Positions 15,349 through 23,407 of a DNA stretch of 36,182 bases are shown here, piece after piece (position 1 is the first letter of the stretch; every line of letters begins with the position of its first letter). The notes beneath the pieces were generated by a model that was given only the letters and a program-made list of their open reading frames with translations, had not been told where the DNA came from and ran no database searches. A program made the translations under genes and the position numbers. Source of the stretch: an uncultured Bacilli bacterium (lineage in GTDB: Bacteria > Bacillota_I > Bacilli_A > RF39 > UBA660); assembly GCA_947594595.1 (NCBI GenBank), contig CANQEE010000006.1, forward strand, positions 1 through 36,182. The letters are read 5' to 3'.

Positions 15349-18300
15349 ATGAAAAAGAAAATGAAGGTAAAGAGTAAGAAAAAACAGAAAAAAATAAAAA
15401 ACAGTTTTTCAAATCAAAAAATTATAGCTGGAATCATTGGCGTTTTTTTCTTAATAGGAATTGCTAATTTAGCAACTTCTTTTGCTTCCATTTCTATGAA
15501 AGGAACACTGAACGGGTTTTCAGTAGAAGTTAGTTCAAGCAAACAAAATAATACAGCGGAATTGCAAACAACAGTGGCTTCAGATTTAAAAAGTGGTTCT
15601 ATTGTCTTTCCAGAACAACAATGGGGATACTTAATTTATAAAATAAGTGGTTTAGAGCCAGGAGTTTTCTATGAAGTACAAGTAAAACTTGCAACCAGTG
15701 ATTTTTCAGCTACTAAAACAGGAGCAGTTCTTGGAACCTATAGAATCAATGATAATATACTAAATTTTTCTTGGTCTAATTCTCTTAATTCTAATAGTTC
15801 TGCAGGAAAAACAATGACCCTTGTTATTGTAGCAGATAATAATGGACAAGCAACCTTTACAATTGGAACAGGTTATTCTAATTATGGAGGAACTGTAAAA
15901 GGAAAAATTACATTTTCTAATCTATCTATGAGTAGAGTCAGTAATGGTGTGAATCAGCCTTATGAACTCTTTCGTTCTAATAATCAAAAAATTTCAATTG
16001 TTATGAACCGAGAAGATTATCAAAAAATAGGAACAAATATAGGTGTCGGAAAAGAAATGTCAGCATCCTTCGCTTATGTGAATGAACTAGAAAAAGTATA
16101 TAATGCTTATGCAGAACTAATCAATGAAAAAAATGAAGCAGGAATTCCTTATTTATACCCTTTTAAAGGAAGTGCAATTCCAATTACTTATACAAACTAT
16201 CATTATACAGGTGCTTTAGCTGGTTATCCAATTGAAGTAAGTAGTTGGAGAGCAAATGAGAGCATTACTCAATTTTATCAAAGAAAAACCATGAGTTGGG
16301 GAGAAATGCATGAAATAGGTCATGTTTGGGACTTAAGTCTTACAAGTACAGATGGAAGTGTAACAAGAAGTGCTTCTCGATGGAATTTTGATTCGGAATT
16401 TTGGGGATCTTTTAAACCTATGTATGCAATCGATAAAGGCATTGTAAAAACAGATACCGATATGTTTGCATCATTTAGAGATACTTATAATAAAACCCTT
16501 GGAAATGCATCGAATCGAACTTATACAAATGATGCTTTGGCACACCTTTTTCTACAAACCAAAAATGGAAGTGGAAAAATCGATTGGGATGCATTGAAAA
16601 AAACATTTGCTTGGTACAATAGCCTTTCATATATAAGTAATAATAGTACAAACGCTGAAAAATTTGTTAATTTTGTAAAAATCTTTTCAAAAAATGCAAG
16701 TAGTGGATATGAAAATATCTATAATGTATTAAAAAAAGATTCTGCTGCATTACAAACAATTTTGGATCATTTTGGATATGTTCCAGTTCAATCTCTTACT
16801 TTTGCCCAAAAAAATAAAAGTATAAAGGTTGGCTCTTCCTCAAAACAACTTCCTACTCTCTCAAGTGGGTCTTGCCAAAGTGGGATAGTTTATGAAAGCT
16901 CAGCTCCTTCCGTTGCAACGGTAGATGAATTTGGAAATGTAAAAGGAATTTCACAGGGGAATGCAGTTATTACAGCCTATTCATTCTTTGAAAGAACAAT
17001 CAAAGATACCTATACGGTTAAGGTTGTTGATGAAAAAACAGTAACATTTAAAAACAATACAAACTGGGATGATAATCCTCCTGTTACAGTAGAGAAAGGA
17101 ACCTCAATTCCTCTTCCAGAACCGTTTAATAATGGATATACTTTTCAAGGATGGTATTTAAATGATGATTTTACTTCTCTTGCAGGAATGGGTGGAGACT
17201 CTTATACTGTTCAAGAGAATGTAACTTTGTATGCGAAGTGGACACCCAACCAATATACTTTAAGTTTTGATAGTATGGGAGGAAGTTTTGTTCCAAGTAT
17301 TACGGCATATTATAAAGATCCAATTCAAGAGCCACCAGCTCCTACCAAACCAGGCTATGTTTTTGCAGGATGGTATCAAGAAAGAGATTGTCTCACAGAG
17401 TATATTTTTGATAGAATGCATGCAAGTGATCAAACGGTTTATGCCAAATGGATCGTGAAAAATCAATATACAATTACTTTTGATAGCGAAGGAGGAAGTG
17501 ATGTTCCAAAAATCACGGCCTACTATGGAGATAAAATTAACAAGCCACCTAATCCAACGAGAACAGGGTACACATTTGTAGATTGGTATGAAGATTTAGA
17601 AGATGGAACACCATTTGAATTTACAACGATGCCAGGAGAAAATAAAACGTTACATGCAAAATGGAAGAAGAATGAATATACAATCACCTTTAATAGTGAA
17701 GGAGGAAGTGATGTTTCAAAAATCACAGCTTCCTATGGAGATAAAATTAACAAGCCACCTAATCCAACAAAGACAGGTTCTACTTTTGTAAATTGGTATG
17801 AGGACTTAGAAAATGGAACACCATTTGAATTTACAACGATGCCAGCCCGAAATGTTGTTCTTTATGCGAAATGGGAACAAAATGAATATACAATCACCTT
17901 TGATAGCCAAGGTGGTAGTAAAGTGACTTCAATTGTAGCACATTATGGAGATCGAATCGTAAAACCAGAAAATCCAACGAAGACAGGGTACACATTTGTA
18001 GATTGGTATGAAGACTTAGAAAATGGAACACCATTTGAATTTACAACGATGCCAGCAAAAAGCTTTAAGCTTTATGCAAAGTGGCATCAAGAAAGTTATA
18101 GTATTACTTTCGATAGTAATGACGGAAGTTTTGTTCCTCCTATCACTGCACATTATGGAGATGAAATAGAGGAACCAACTCCTCCTACCAAAGAAAATTT
18201 TGTTTTTGTCGGATGGTATCAAGATGAAACACTTAATCAGCTTTATACATTTAAAACAATGCCTGCGAAGAATTTTACCCTTTATGCAAAATGGAAACAA

Positions 18301-20427
18301 GCCAATCAATATGTAATTCATTTTAATAGTAATGGTGGAAGTGTTGTGCCAGAAATTACAGCTTATGCAGGAGAAGAAATAGAAGAGCCAATGCCTCCAA
18401 TTAAGGAAGGAAATAATTTTATCGGTTGGTATGAAGATCAAAAATTAAGTAAAATGTTTGTTTTTGATACCATGCCAAACAATGATATTACTCTTTATGC
18501 AAAATGGGAAAAACGTCAGTATAGTATTACCTTTGATAGTCAAGGAGGAAGCGATGTTTCACCTATTACAGCTTATTATGATGATCCTATCTCAAAGCCA
18601 AAAGATCCAACGCGTAAGGGCTATCAATTTGTTAATTGGTACGAAGATGAAACCTACCAGAAACTTTATAAGTTTACGACCATGCCGGCAAAAAGCTTTA
18701 CTCTTTATGCAAAATGGAAACAAAATCAATATACGATTACATTTAATAGTAATGGTGGAAGTGATGTAGAAAGCATCACAGGAGTTTATGAAAGTCAAGT
18801 TCAAGAACCTCCTGCTCCAACAAAAGAAGGAAATACTTTTATAGGATGGTATGAAGATATAGATCTTACAAAAAAATTCACTTTTGATACCATGCCGGAT
18901 AAAAATATTACTTTATATGCAAAATGGAAGAAAAACGAATATACGATTACATTTAATAGCAATGGAGGAAGTCCTGTAGAAAGCAAAAAAGCACTTTATG
19001 GTGATCAAATAACAGAACCAGAATCTCCAACAAAAGAAGGTCATATATTTCAAGGATGGTATCTAGAAGAGTCCTTCCAAACAAGATATGAATTTAACAG
19101 AATGCCAGCAAAAAGCTTTACTCTTTATGCAAAATGGGAAGTTGGAAAATATACCATTACTTTCAATAGTAATGGAGGAAGTACCATTGGAAATATGATT
19201 GCTAATTATGGAGATAAAATAGAAGAACCTCCTGCTCCAACGAAAACAGGATATACTTTTGTTGGATGGTATGAAGATATTTCTTTGGTCAAACCATTTG
19301 AATTTACAACGATGCCAGGAGAAAATAAAATTTTATACGCAAAATGGAAAAAGAATCAATATACCATTACATTTGATAGCAATGGAGGAAGTTCCGTAGC
19401 TCCTTTGACTGCTTATTATCAAGAAAAAATAGAAGAACCAAAGGCGCCTACTAAATCAGGATATATTTTTGCAGGATGGTATCAAGATCAAAATTTTGTA
19501 CAAAAATATCTTTTCAATACCATGCCAGCTAGAAATATAACCCTTTATGCGAAATGGTATGTTCAAAAACCATCTCAACCAAATACCACAAAGAAATATA
19601 CAGTTACATTTGATAGCAATGGTGGAAGTCCTGTAGATAGCATTGTAGTAAAGGAAAATGAACAAATTATAGAACCTAAAATCCCAACGAAAACAGGATA
19701 TACTTTTGTCGGATGGTATCAAGATCAACAATTCACAAAGCAATATACCTTTAATAGAATCATTCAGTCAAATATAACTCTTTATGCAAGATGGAATAAA
19801 AATCAATATCAAATCAGCTTTAATAGCAATGGAGGAAATAGCATTGATAAACTTACTGTTTTCTATCAAGATCAGATTAAAGCTCCAAAAAATCCAACAC
19901 GTGAAAATTTCAGCTTTATAGGATGGTATCAAGACAAGGAGCTTACAAAACCGTTTATCTTTGATAAGATGCCAGCTAAAAATATTACTTTATATGCAAA
20001 ATGGGAATTGAAAAAAGTAGAAATAGAAGATGCAACTAAGGAGGGATATATTCAATTAAAGGATCTTCAAAAAAGTCATAGTCCTAGTACCTATAAAAAA
20101 GAACTTAATTTGCCAGATTATTATAAAATCAAAATTATTTTTCAAGGAAAAGAACTAGATCAAGAAGATTTTATTCCAACAGGCAGTGTTAGTGTATTTT
20201 ATGTAGATGAGAAAGAAGTGGAGAAATATACAAATATTGTCAAAGGAGATCCAACAAAAGATGGAAAAGTTGATTTAGAAGATATTAAAGTCATTTCAAA
20301 ATATATATTATCGAATACAGGATTAAAAGAAAAAATTGAATTTTTAGCAGCGGATGTAAAAGAAGATGGAGAAATTCGTTTGAGTGATCTTGTATCAATT
20401 TATGAAGAATTGGAGGGAATTCAATGA
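15349..20427 (+). CDS. Giant secreted M60-like metallopeptidase with InlB B-repeats and C-terminal dockerin
   Basis: A 1692-residue exported protein. A Lys-rich N-terminus (1-24) and hydrophobic segment (25-45, ending SFAS) form a long signal peptide. A beta-rich, possibly carbohydrate-binding domain spans ~48-198. Residues ~200-480 form a gluzincin protease domain with HEIGH at 321-325 and a third-ligand candidate E350, 24 residues later; this fits the M60/enhancin pattern (HExxH, 8-28 residues, E), a family that cleaves mucins and other glycoproteins. A Big2-type Ig domain follows (~481-560). Next come 14 InlB B-type (Listeria-Bacteroides) repeats of about 70 residues (563-1555). A linker domain leads to a dockerin-like module with two calcium loops (D1634-D1645, D1669-D1680). 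There is no LPxTG motif and no C-terminal membrane helix. It overlaps the next gene by four bases. Domain calls are by pattern; the protease family is the least certain part. Confidence 0.82.
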   Translation: MKKKMKVKSKKKQKKIKNSFSNQKIIAGIIGVFFLIGIANLATSFASISMKGTLNGFSVEVSSSKQNNTAELQTTVASDLKSGSIVFPEQQWGYLIYKISGLEPGVFYEVQVKLATSDFSATKTGAVLGTYRINDNILNFSWSNSLNSNSSAGKTMTLVIVADNNGQATFTIGTGYSNYGGTVKGKITFSNLSMSRVSNGVNQPYELFRSNNQKISIVMNREDYQKIGTNIGVGKEMSASFAYVNELEKVYNAYAELINEKNEAGIPYLYPFKGSAIPITYTNYHYTGALAGYPIEVSSWRANESITQFYQRKTMSWGEMHEIGHVWDLSLTSTDGSVTRSASRWNFDSEFWGSFKPMYAIDKGIVKTDTDMFASFRDTYNKTLGNASNRTYTNDALAHLFLQTKNGSGKIDWDALKKTFAWYNSLSYISNNSTNAEKFVNFVKIFSKNASSGYENIYNVLKKDSAALQTILDHFGYVPVQSLTFAQKNKSIKVGSSSKQLPTLSSGSCQSGIVYESSAPSVATVDEFGNVKGISQGNAVITAYSFFERTIKDTYTVKVVDEKTVTFKNNTNWDDNPPVTVEKGTSIPLPEPFNNGYTFQGWYLNDDFTSLAGMGGDSYTVQENVTLYAKWTPNQYTLSFDSMGGSFVPSITAYYKDPIQEPPAPTKPGYVFAGWYQERDCLTEYIFDRMHASDQTVYAKWIVKNQYTITFDSEGGSDVPKITAYYGDKINKPPNPTRTGYTFVDWYEDLEDGTPFEFTTMPGENKTLHAKWKKNEYTITFNSEGGSDVSKITASYGDKINKPPNPTKTGSTFVNWYEDLENGTPFEFTTMPARNVVLYAKWEQNEYTITFDSQGGSKVTSIVAHYGDRIVKPENPTKTGYTFVDWYEDLENGTPFEFTTMPAKSFKLYAKWHQESYSITFDSNDGSFVPPITAHYGDEIEEPTPPTKENFVFVGWYQDETLNQLYTFKTMPAKNFTLYAKWKQANQYVIHFNSNGGSVVPEITAYAGEEIEEPMPPIKEGNNFIGWYEDQKLSKMFVFDTMPNNDITLYAKWEKRQYSITFDSQGGSDVSPITAYYDDPISKPKDPTRKGYQFVNWYEDETYQKLYKFTTMPAKSFTLYAKWKQNQYTITFNSNGGSDVESITGVYESQVQEPPAPTKEGNTFIGWYEDIDLTKKFTFDTMPDKNITLYAKWKKNEYTITFNSNGGSPVESKKALYGDQITEPESPTKEGHIFQGWYLEESFQTRYEFNRMPAKSFTLYAKWEVGKYTITFNSNGGSTIGNMIANYGDKIEEPPAPTKTGYTFVGWYEDISLVKPFEFTTMPGENKILYAKWKKNQYTITFDSNGGSSVAPLTAYYQEKIEEPKAPTKSGYIFAGWYQDQNFVQKYLFNTMPARNITLYAKWYVQKPSQPNTTKKYTVTFDSNGGSPVDSIVVKENEQIIEPKIPTKTGYTFVGWYQDQQFTKQYTFNRIIQSNITLYARWNKNQYQISFNSNGGNSIDKLTVFYQDQIKAPKNPTRENFSFIGWYQDKELTKPFIFDKMPAKNITLYAKWELKKVEIEDATKEGYIQLKDLQKSHSPSTYKKELNLPDYYKIKIIFQGKELDQEDFIPTGSVSVFYVDEKEVEKYTNIVKGDPTKDGKVDLEDIKVISKYILSNTGLKEKIEFLAADVKEDGEIRLSDLVSIYEELEGIQ
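17035..20013 (+). repeat. Tandem array of 14 InlB B-repeat units (about 210 bp each)
   Basis: Unit starts are 17035 (divergent first unit), 17251, 17464, 17674, 17884, 18094, 18307, 18517, 18727, 18937, 19147, 19357, 19594 and 19804. Most units are exactly 210 bases; the twelfth has a 9-residue Pro/Thr insertion (KPSQPNTTK). Each encodes a pattern of YTITFNSNGGS, a Gly-Asp turn, a Pro-rich PPxPTKxGYTF, GWYxD, a TMPA turn and TLYAKW. Units 3-5 (17464-18093) share long identical DNA stretches and the variant WYEDLENGTPFEF, which suggests recent duplication or conversion. Such repeats act as rigid spacers in surface adhesins. Confidence 0.93.
20236..20418 (+). other. Dockerin-like module (two EF-hand-type calcium loops)
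   Basis: Within the giant protein, GDPTKDGKVDLED (loop D1634-D1645) is followed by the helix IKVISKYIL. After a spacer, AADVKEDGEIRLSD (loop D1669-D1680) is followed by LVSIYEEL. This is the duplicated calcium-loop plus F-helix layout of type I dockerins, with Asp at loop positions 1, 5 and 12 and Gly at 6 in both. Position 9 is Asp in the first loop and Arg in the second, so the second loop may bind calcium less well. Confidence 0.75.
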
Positions 20428-20978
20428 AAAAGTTATTTTACTTAGTTCTCCTTCTTCCACTTCTTGTTCCAATCCAATCGCAAGCAGCCATTTTTTCAAT
20501 TGAAACCTCTTGCAAAAAGACTCAAACAGGTCGTGAATGTCGTTTGTTTTTGATCACCCCAAGAACTCAAGTGAAGGGAATCTCCTATCAATATAAAAAC
20601 AAAGAAGAAGATTTTCAATTTCTTGCAAATTCAAATTGGGAATTAGATCAATCAAATGAAGAGGGTGTAATTCTTATTAGAAAAAAGATCGAAACAGATA
20701 AGCAAATAGAAATAGGAACGATTCAAGTTCCAACGGATGGTTTAGAAAAGTTAGAATTAAAAAATATAGATATAGCTTATTCTTGTGGAAATACTTACTG
20801 CGATGATCTGCAAGAGAAATTTACAATCAATTTATTAGAAGATACAAAAAAGAAAGGAACAGATTATACATTTGTAATGCTCTCCATCGCAGCGGTTTTA
20901 TTGATTCTCTTATTATTTTTAATCTTAAGAAGAAAAAGAAAGAGAAAGTTTGAATCTTATGAAAAGGGACTTCGTTGA
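20424..20978 (+). CDS. Membrane-anchored surface protein with candidate cohesin-like domain
   Basis: A 184-residue protein with a signal peptide (hydrophobic 4-15, SQA-A cleavage near 21), an extracellular beta-rich domain (~22-145), one transmembrane helix (149-168) and a very basic cytoplasmic tail (RRKRKRK). The ectodomain resembles cohesins in layout: a strand pair near the start, KGISYQYKNKEEDFQFL (residues 51-67), then GVILIRK, IGTIQVPTDGLEKLELKNIDI and a final strand before the membrane. Four cysteines (C30, C39, C121, C126) could form two disulphides. The start codon overlaps the stop of the dockerin-bearing protease (ATGA), so the two are co-translated. I infer that it anchors that protein to the cell surface. 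Without the context I would call it only a hypothetical membrane protein. Confidence 0.72.
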   Translation: MKKLFYLVLLLPLLVPIQSQAAIFSIETSCKKTQTGRECRLFLITPRTQVKGISYQYKNKEEDFQFLANSNWELDQSNEEGVILIRKKIETDKQIEIGTIQVPTDGLEKLELKNIDIAYSCGNTYCDDLQEKFTINLLEDTKKKGTDYTFVMLSIAAVLLILLLFLILRRKRKRKFESYEKGLR

Positions 20979-20997
20979 AAGAAGGTCTCTTTTTTTG
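20962..20997 (+). terminator. Intrinsic terminator of the surface operon
   Basis: AGGGACTT (20965-20972) pairs with AGGTCTCT (20983-20990) with two G-T wobbles, extended by flanking A/T pairs, followed by Ts to 20997. The stop codon lies in the loop. From here to the secE promoter the sequence is T-rich and holds nothing else I can support. Confidence 0.75.
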
Positions 20998-21059
20998 AAC
21001 TATTTTTCTTTTTCCTTCTTATAAATAAAGCTTTTCTCCTATTTCTTTTCTTAAAAATA

Positions 21060-21088
21060 TTGACAAATAAAAAGATGTTTGCTATTTT
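21060..21088 (+). promoter_or_regulatory. Promoter of secE-nusG
   Basis: TTGACA (21060-21065), a 17-base spacer ending in TGC (extended -10) and TATTTT (21083-21088). A small hairpin, ACACA (21097-21101)/TGTGT (21108-21112), followed by a T-rich run lies at the start of the transcript. Confidence 0.75.
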
Positions 21089-21150
21089 AGTTGTAGACAC
21101 AAGGAAATGTGTTTTTCTTTTGAAAAAAAATCAGTAAAAGGAAGATGAAA

Positions 21151-21462
21151 ATGGCGCAAGTAGAAAAAAGTAAGACTTTTAAAGAGTTAAAAACAAATTC
21201 AAAACAAAAAAATACGGTTGCTAAGAAGAAGCAAGTCGAAGAAAAATCAAAAAAGAGCAAGCAAGAGGAAAAGAAAAGTTTCAAAGAGAAATTACAAAGC
21301 TTTTTTCATGGAGTTAAAACAGAAACAAAAAGAATTCATTGGCCTACTAAAAAAGAGTTAATTAAATATTCTATCGCAACAATTGTATTTATTCTCTTCT
21401 GTGCAATCTTTTTCTATATCATTGATATAATTTTTGCACTAGTTCATTCATTAATTAAATAG
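21151..21462 (+). CDS. secE: Preprotein translocase subunit SecE
   Basis: Essential single-span subunit of the SecYEG channel. A Lys/Glu-rich cytoplasmic N-terminus of about 45 residues leads into FFHGVKTETKRIHWPTKKEL, the conserved amphipathic helix and hinge, then one transmembrane helix (ATIVFILFCAIFFYIIDIIF). Length 103 is longer than the ~60 residues of B. subtilis SecE because of the charged N-terminal extension. ATG 21151 is chosen because AAAGGA (21137-21142) is eight bases upstream; ATG 21145 would be two bases from it. The rpmG (L33) gene that often precedes secE in Firmicutes is absent. Confidence 0.93.
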   Translation: MAQVEKSKTFKELKTNSKQKNTVAKKKQVEEKSKKSKQEEKKSFKEKLQSFFHGVKTETKRIHWPTKKELIKYSIATIVFILFCAIFFYIIDIIFALVHSLIK

Positions 21463-21477
21463 AAAGGGGAAGCAAAG

Positions 21478-22011
21478 ATGGAAAAACAATGGTTTGTAGT
21501 AAATACTTATTCTGGACATGAAAATAAAGTAAAAGAGAAATTAGAAATGCGAGCTGAATCAATGGGGATGCAGGACTATATTTATCGAGTTGTTGTTCCA
21601 GAACAAGAAGAAGTAGAAGTAAAAGATGGAGTTACTAAGAAAAAAATTAAGAAAATGTTTCCTGGATACATTTTAGTAGAGATGATTATGACTGATGAAG
21701 CTTGGTATGTTGTAAGGAATACGCCTGGAGTAACAGGGTTTATTGGATCAAGTGGAAAAGGAGCAAAGCCAACTCCTCTTCAACCTTATGAAGTTGATAA
21801 AGTCTTAGGAAATATGGGAATTAGTAGAATGGATATAGAAGAAGATCTAAAGGAAGGATCCAAAGTAAAAATTATTGCAGGACCATTCCAAGGAATGTTT
21901 GGGACAGTAGATTCTATTGATTTACCAAATCAAAAAATTTTACTTCTTGTTGATTTGTTTGGTCAGGAAACATCAGTGGAAGTAGAATTAAGTCAAATAG
22001 AAAATGCTTAA
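21478..22011 (+). CDS. nusG: Transcription termination/antitermination factor NusG
   Basis: NusG binds RNA polymerase and influences pausing, termination and coupling to ribosomes. The NGN domain begins QWFVVNTYSGHENKVKEKLE and contains KMFPGYILVEMIMTDEAWYVVRNTPGVTGFIG. The C-terminal KOW domain has GSKVKIIAGPFQGMFGTVDSID and ends with VEVELSQIE. Length 177 equals the B. subtilis protein. It follows secE by 15 bases with AAAGGGGA as ribosome-binding site, the universal secE-nusG order. Confidence 0.98.
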   Translation: MEKQWFVVNTYSGHENKVKEKLEMRAESMGMQDYIYRVVVPEQEEVEVKDGVTKKKIKKMFPGYILVEMIMTDEAWYVVRNTPGVTGFIGSSGKGAKPTPLQPYEVDKVLGNMGISRMDIEEDLKEGSKVKIIAGPFQGMFGTVDSIDLPNQKILLLVDLFGQETSVEVELSQIENA

Positions 22012-22016
22012 AATAG

Positions 22017-22045
22017 TTGCAAGAAGCAACAAGGTATGTTATTAT
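22017..22045 (+). promoter_or_regulatory. Probable promoter of rplK-rplA
   Basis: TTGCAA (22017-22022), a 17-base spacer ending in TGT and TATTAT (22040-22045). The -35 overlaps a small hairpin, GTTGC (22016-22020)/GCAAC (22026-22030), that lacks a T tract and so is not a convincing terminator for nusG. Confidence 0.55.
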
Positions 22046-22052
22046 TTAAGAG

Positions 22053-22127
22053 CTATATTCAATGAATATAGATAGATTAAGTGGGAAGCCTAAGCTTTGA
22101 AAGCGGACAAAAGCTGTTTGAACCACT
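22053..22127 (+). promoter_or_regulatory. Structured leader of rplK (candidate ribosomal-protein autoregulatory RNA)
   Basis: An 8-bp hairpin, CTATATTC (22053-22060)/GAATATAG (22064-22071) with loop AAT, is followed by a larger element closed by AGTGG (22080-22084)/CCACT (22123-22127). Inside, AGCTTT and AAAGCT can pair. The core GTGGGAAG with a downstream CCAC resembles the element before rplA in this window. L1 is the known autoregulator of rplK-rplA in E. coli, so L1 binding is a reasonable but untested guess. Confidence 0.45.
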
Positions 22128-22158
22128 CGCGAAGAATTAAAGAAAGGATGTGTTTTTC

Positions 22159-22620
22159 GTGGCAAAAGAAGTTGTAAAAAAAATTAAATTGCAAATTCCA
22201 GCTGGAAAAGCAACCCCAGCACCACCAGTCGGTACTGTACTTGGTCCTGCAGGAATCAATTTACAAGAATTTTGTACCAAGTATAATGATGCAACAAAAG
22301 ATCGTATGGGAGATATTGTTCCAGTAGAAATTTTTGTTTATGAAGATAGAAGTTTTGATTTTGTTATCAAAACTCCACCGGTTAGTTTCTTATTGAAGAA
22401 GTATGCTAAAATTCAAAAAGGATCTGTTAAAGGATCAGGTGAAGTTGTAGCTACTTTAAAACAGGATCAAATCCGTGAGATTGCAGAAATTAAACTTCCA
22501 GACTTAAATTGTTATTCAATAGAAGAAGCAATGAAAGTAGTAGAAGGAACTGCAAGAAACATGGGAATTGCAGTAGAAGGAAAGAAAACTACTACAAGCG
22601 AAGAAACCAATCAAGAATAA
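22159..22620 (+). CDS. rplK: 50S ribosomal protein L11
   Basis: L11 forms the GTPase-associated centre with 23S rRNA helices 43-44 and is needed for the stringent response. The N-terminal domain holds [33 protein letters not shown] and [24 protein letters not shown]. The C-terminal RNA-binding domain holds [13 protein letters not shown] and ARNMGI, with a short Thr/Glu-rich tail. Length is 153 from GTG 22159. This start is preferred over GTG 22150 because AAAGGA (22143-22148) is ten bases from it, against one base from the other. Confidence 0.97.
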   Translation: MAKEVVKKIKLQIPAGKATPAPPVGTVLGPAGINLQEFCTKYNDATKDRMGDIVPVEIFVYEDRSFDFVIKTPPVSFLLKKYAKIQKGSVKGSGEVVATLKQDQIREIAEIKLPDLNCYSIEEAMKVVEGTARNMGIAVEGKKTTTSEETNQE

Positions 22621-22621
22621 A

Positions 22622-22702
22622 CACATATAGGGAAACCTATGTGGGAGGAAAAAAGTCCGCACGAACAACTTTGTAAAAACATGAAGAAACCACATAAGGA
22701 GG
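22622..22702 (+). promoter_or_regulatory. Candidate bistable L1-type leader before rplA
   Basis: A hairpin with a GAAA tetraloop, ATAGG (22627-22631)/CCTAT (22636-22640), is extended below a two-base bulge by CAC/GTG. Its 3' arm, TATGTGG (22638-22644), can instead pair with CCACATA (22690-22696), which abuts the rplA ribosome-binding site AAGGAGG (22696-22702). The two folds exclude each other. The GTGGGAGG with later CCAC is a layout I recall from other Firmicute rplK-rplA spacers; L1 binding is inferred. Confidence 0.5.
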
Positions 22703-22708
22703 ATAAAA

Positions 22709-23407
22709 ATGAAAAAGAGAAGTAAAAAATACCAAGAAGCTTTTTCAAAAGTAGAAAAAAATAAACTATATACGAAAGAAGAAGCCATTGCCCTTGTTAA
22801 AGCAACTGCAATCACTTCTTTTGACTCTTCTATCGAAGTTGCGATACGTCTTAACTTAGATACAAAGAAAGCAGATCAGCAATTAAGAGGAGCTATTGTT
22901 CTTCCAAAGGGAACAGGAAAAGAAGTAAGAGTTCTTGTCGTTGCAAGAGGAGAACAAGCTGTAGCTGCGAAAGAAGCAGGAGCAGACTATGTAGGAGATA
23001 CAGACATCTTAGAAAAAATCGAAAAAGAAAACTGGTTTGAATTTGATACTATGATCGCAACTCCAGATATGATGCCACTTCTTGGACGTTTGGGTCGTGT
23101 TTTAGGACCAAAAGGGTTAATGCCAAATCCTAAAACAGGAACGGTTACAACAGACGTAGCTAAAGCAGTTCAAGATGCCAAAGCAGGACGTGTAGAATAC
23201 CGTACAGATAGTTTTGGAAATGTGCATGGACTTATTGGAAAAGCAAGTTTTTCAGATCAAGATTTACTTGAGAATTTAAATGCATTTGTTGCACAAATTT
23301 TAAAAGTAAAGCCTGCAACAGTAAAAGGAGAATATGTAAAAAATATCTCTGTTGCATCGACGATGGGTCCTGGTATTAAAATTTTAACAAATACCTTTGA
23401 CAAATAA
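22709..23407 (+). CDS. rplA: 50S ribosomal protein L1
   Basis: L1 forms the mobile L1 stalk near the ribosomal E site and represses its own operon in E. coli by binding mRNA. Segments typical of L1 are [10 protein letters not shown] at the start, [67 protein letters not shown] and the C-terminal [11 protein letters not shown]. Length 232 matches B. subtilis. The last codons (TTT GAC AAA TAA) contain the -35 element of the next promoter. Confidence 0.98.
   Translation: MKKRSKKYQEAFSKVEKNKLYTKEEAIALVKATAITSFDSSIEVAIRLNLDTKKADQQLRGAIVLPKGTGKEVRVLVVARGEQAVAAKEAGADYVGDTDILEKIEKENWFEFDTMIATPDMMPLLGRLGRVLGPKGLMPNPKTGTVTTDVAKAVQDAKAGRVEYRTDSFGNVHGLIGKASFSDQDLLENLNAFVAQILKVKPATVKGEYVKNISVASTMGPGIKILTNTFDK

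Noticed and set aside
18016-18441. Minus-strand open frame of about 141 codons opposite the repeat region
   Set aside because: It mirrors the codon bias of the repeat gene, has no ribosome-binding site or homology I recognise, and other minus-strand frames recur in the same register of each repeat.
17251-20013. Regular 210-bp periodicity as a possible CRISPR-like or satellite array
   Set aside because: The period is one long open frame of InlB B-repeat units with conserved protein pattern and no short identical repeats with unique spacers.
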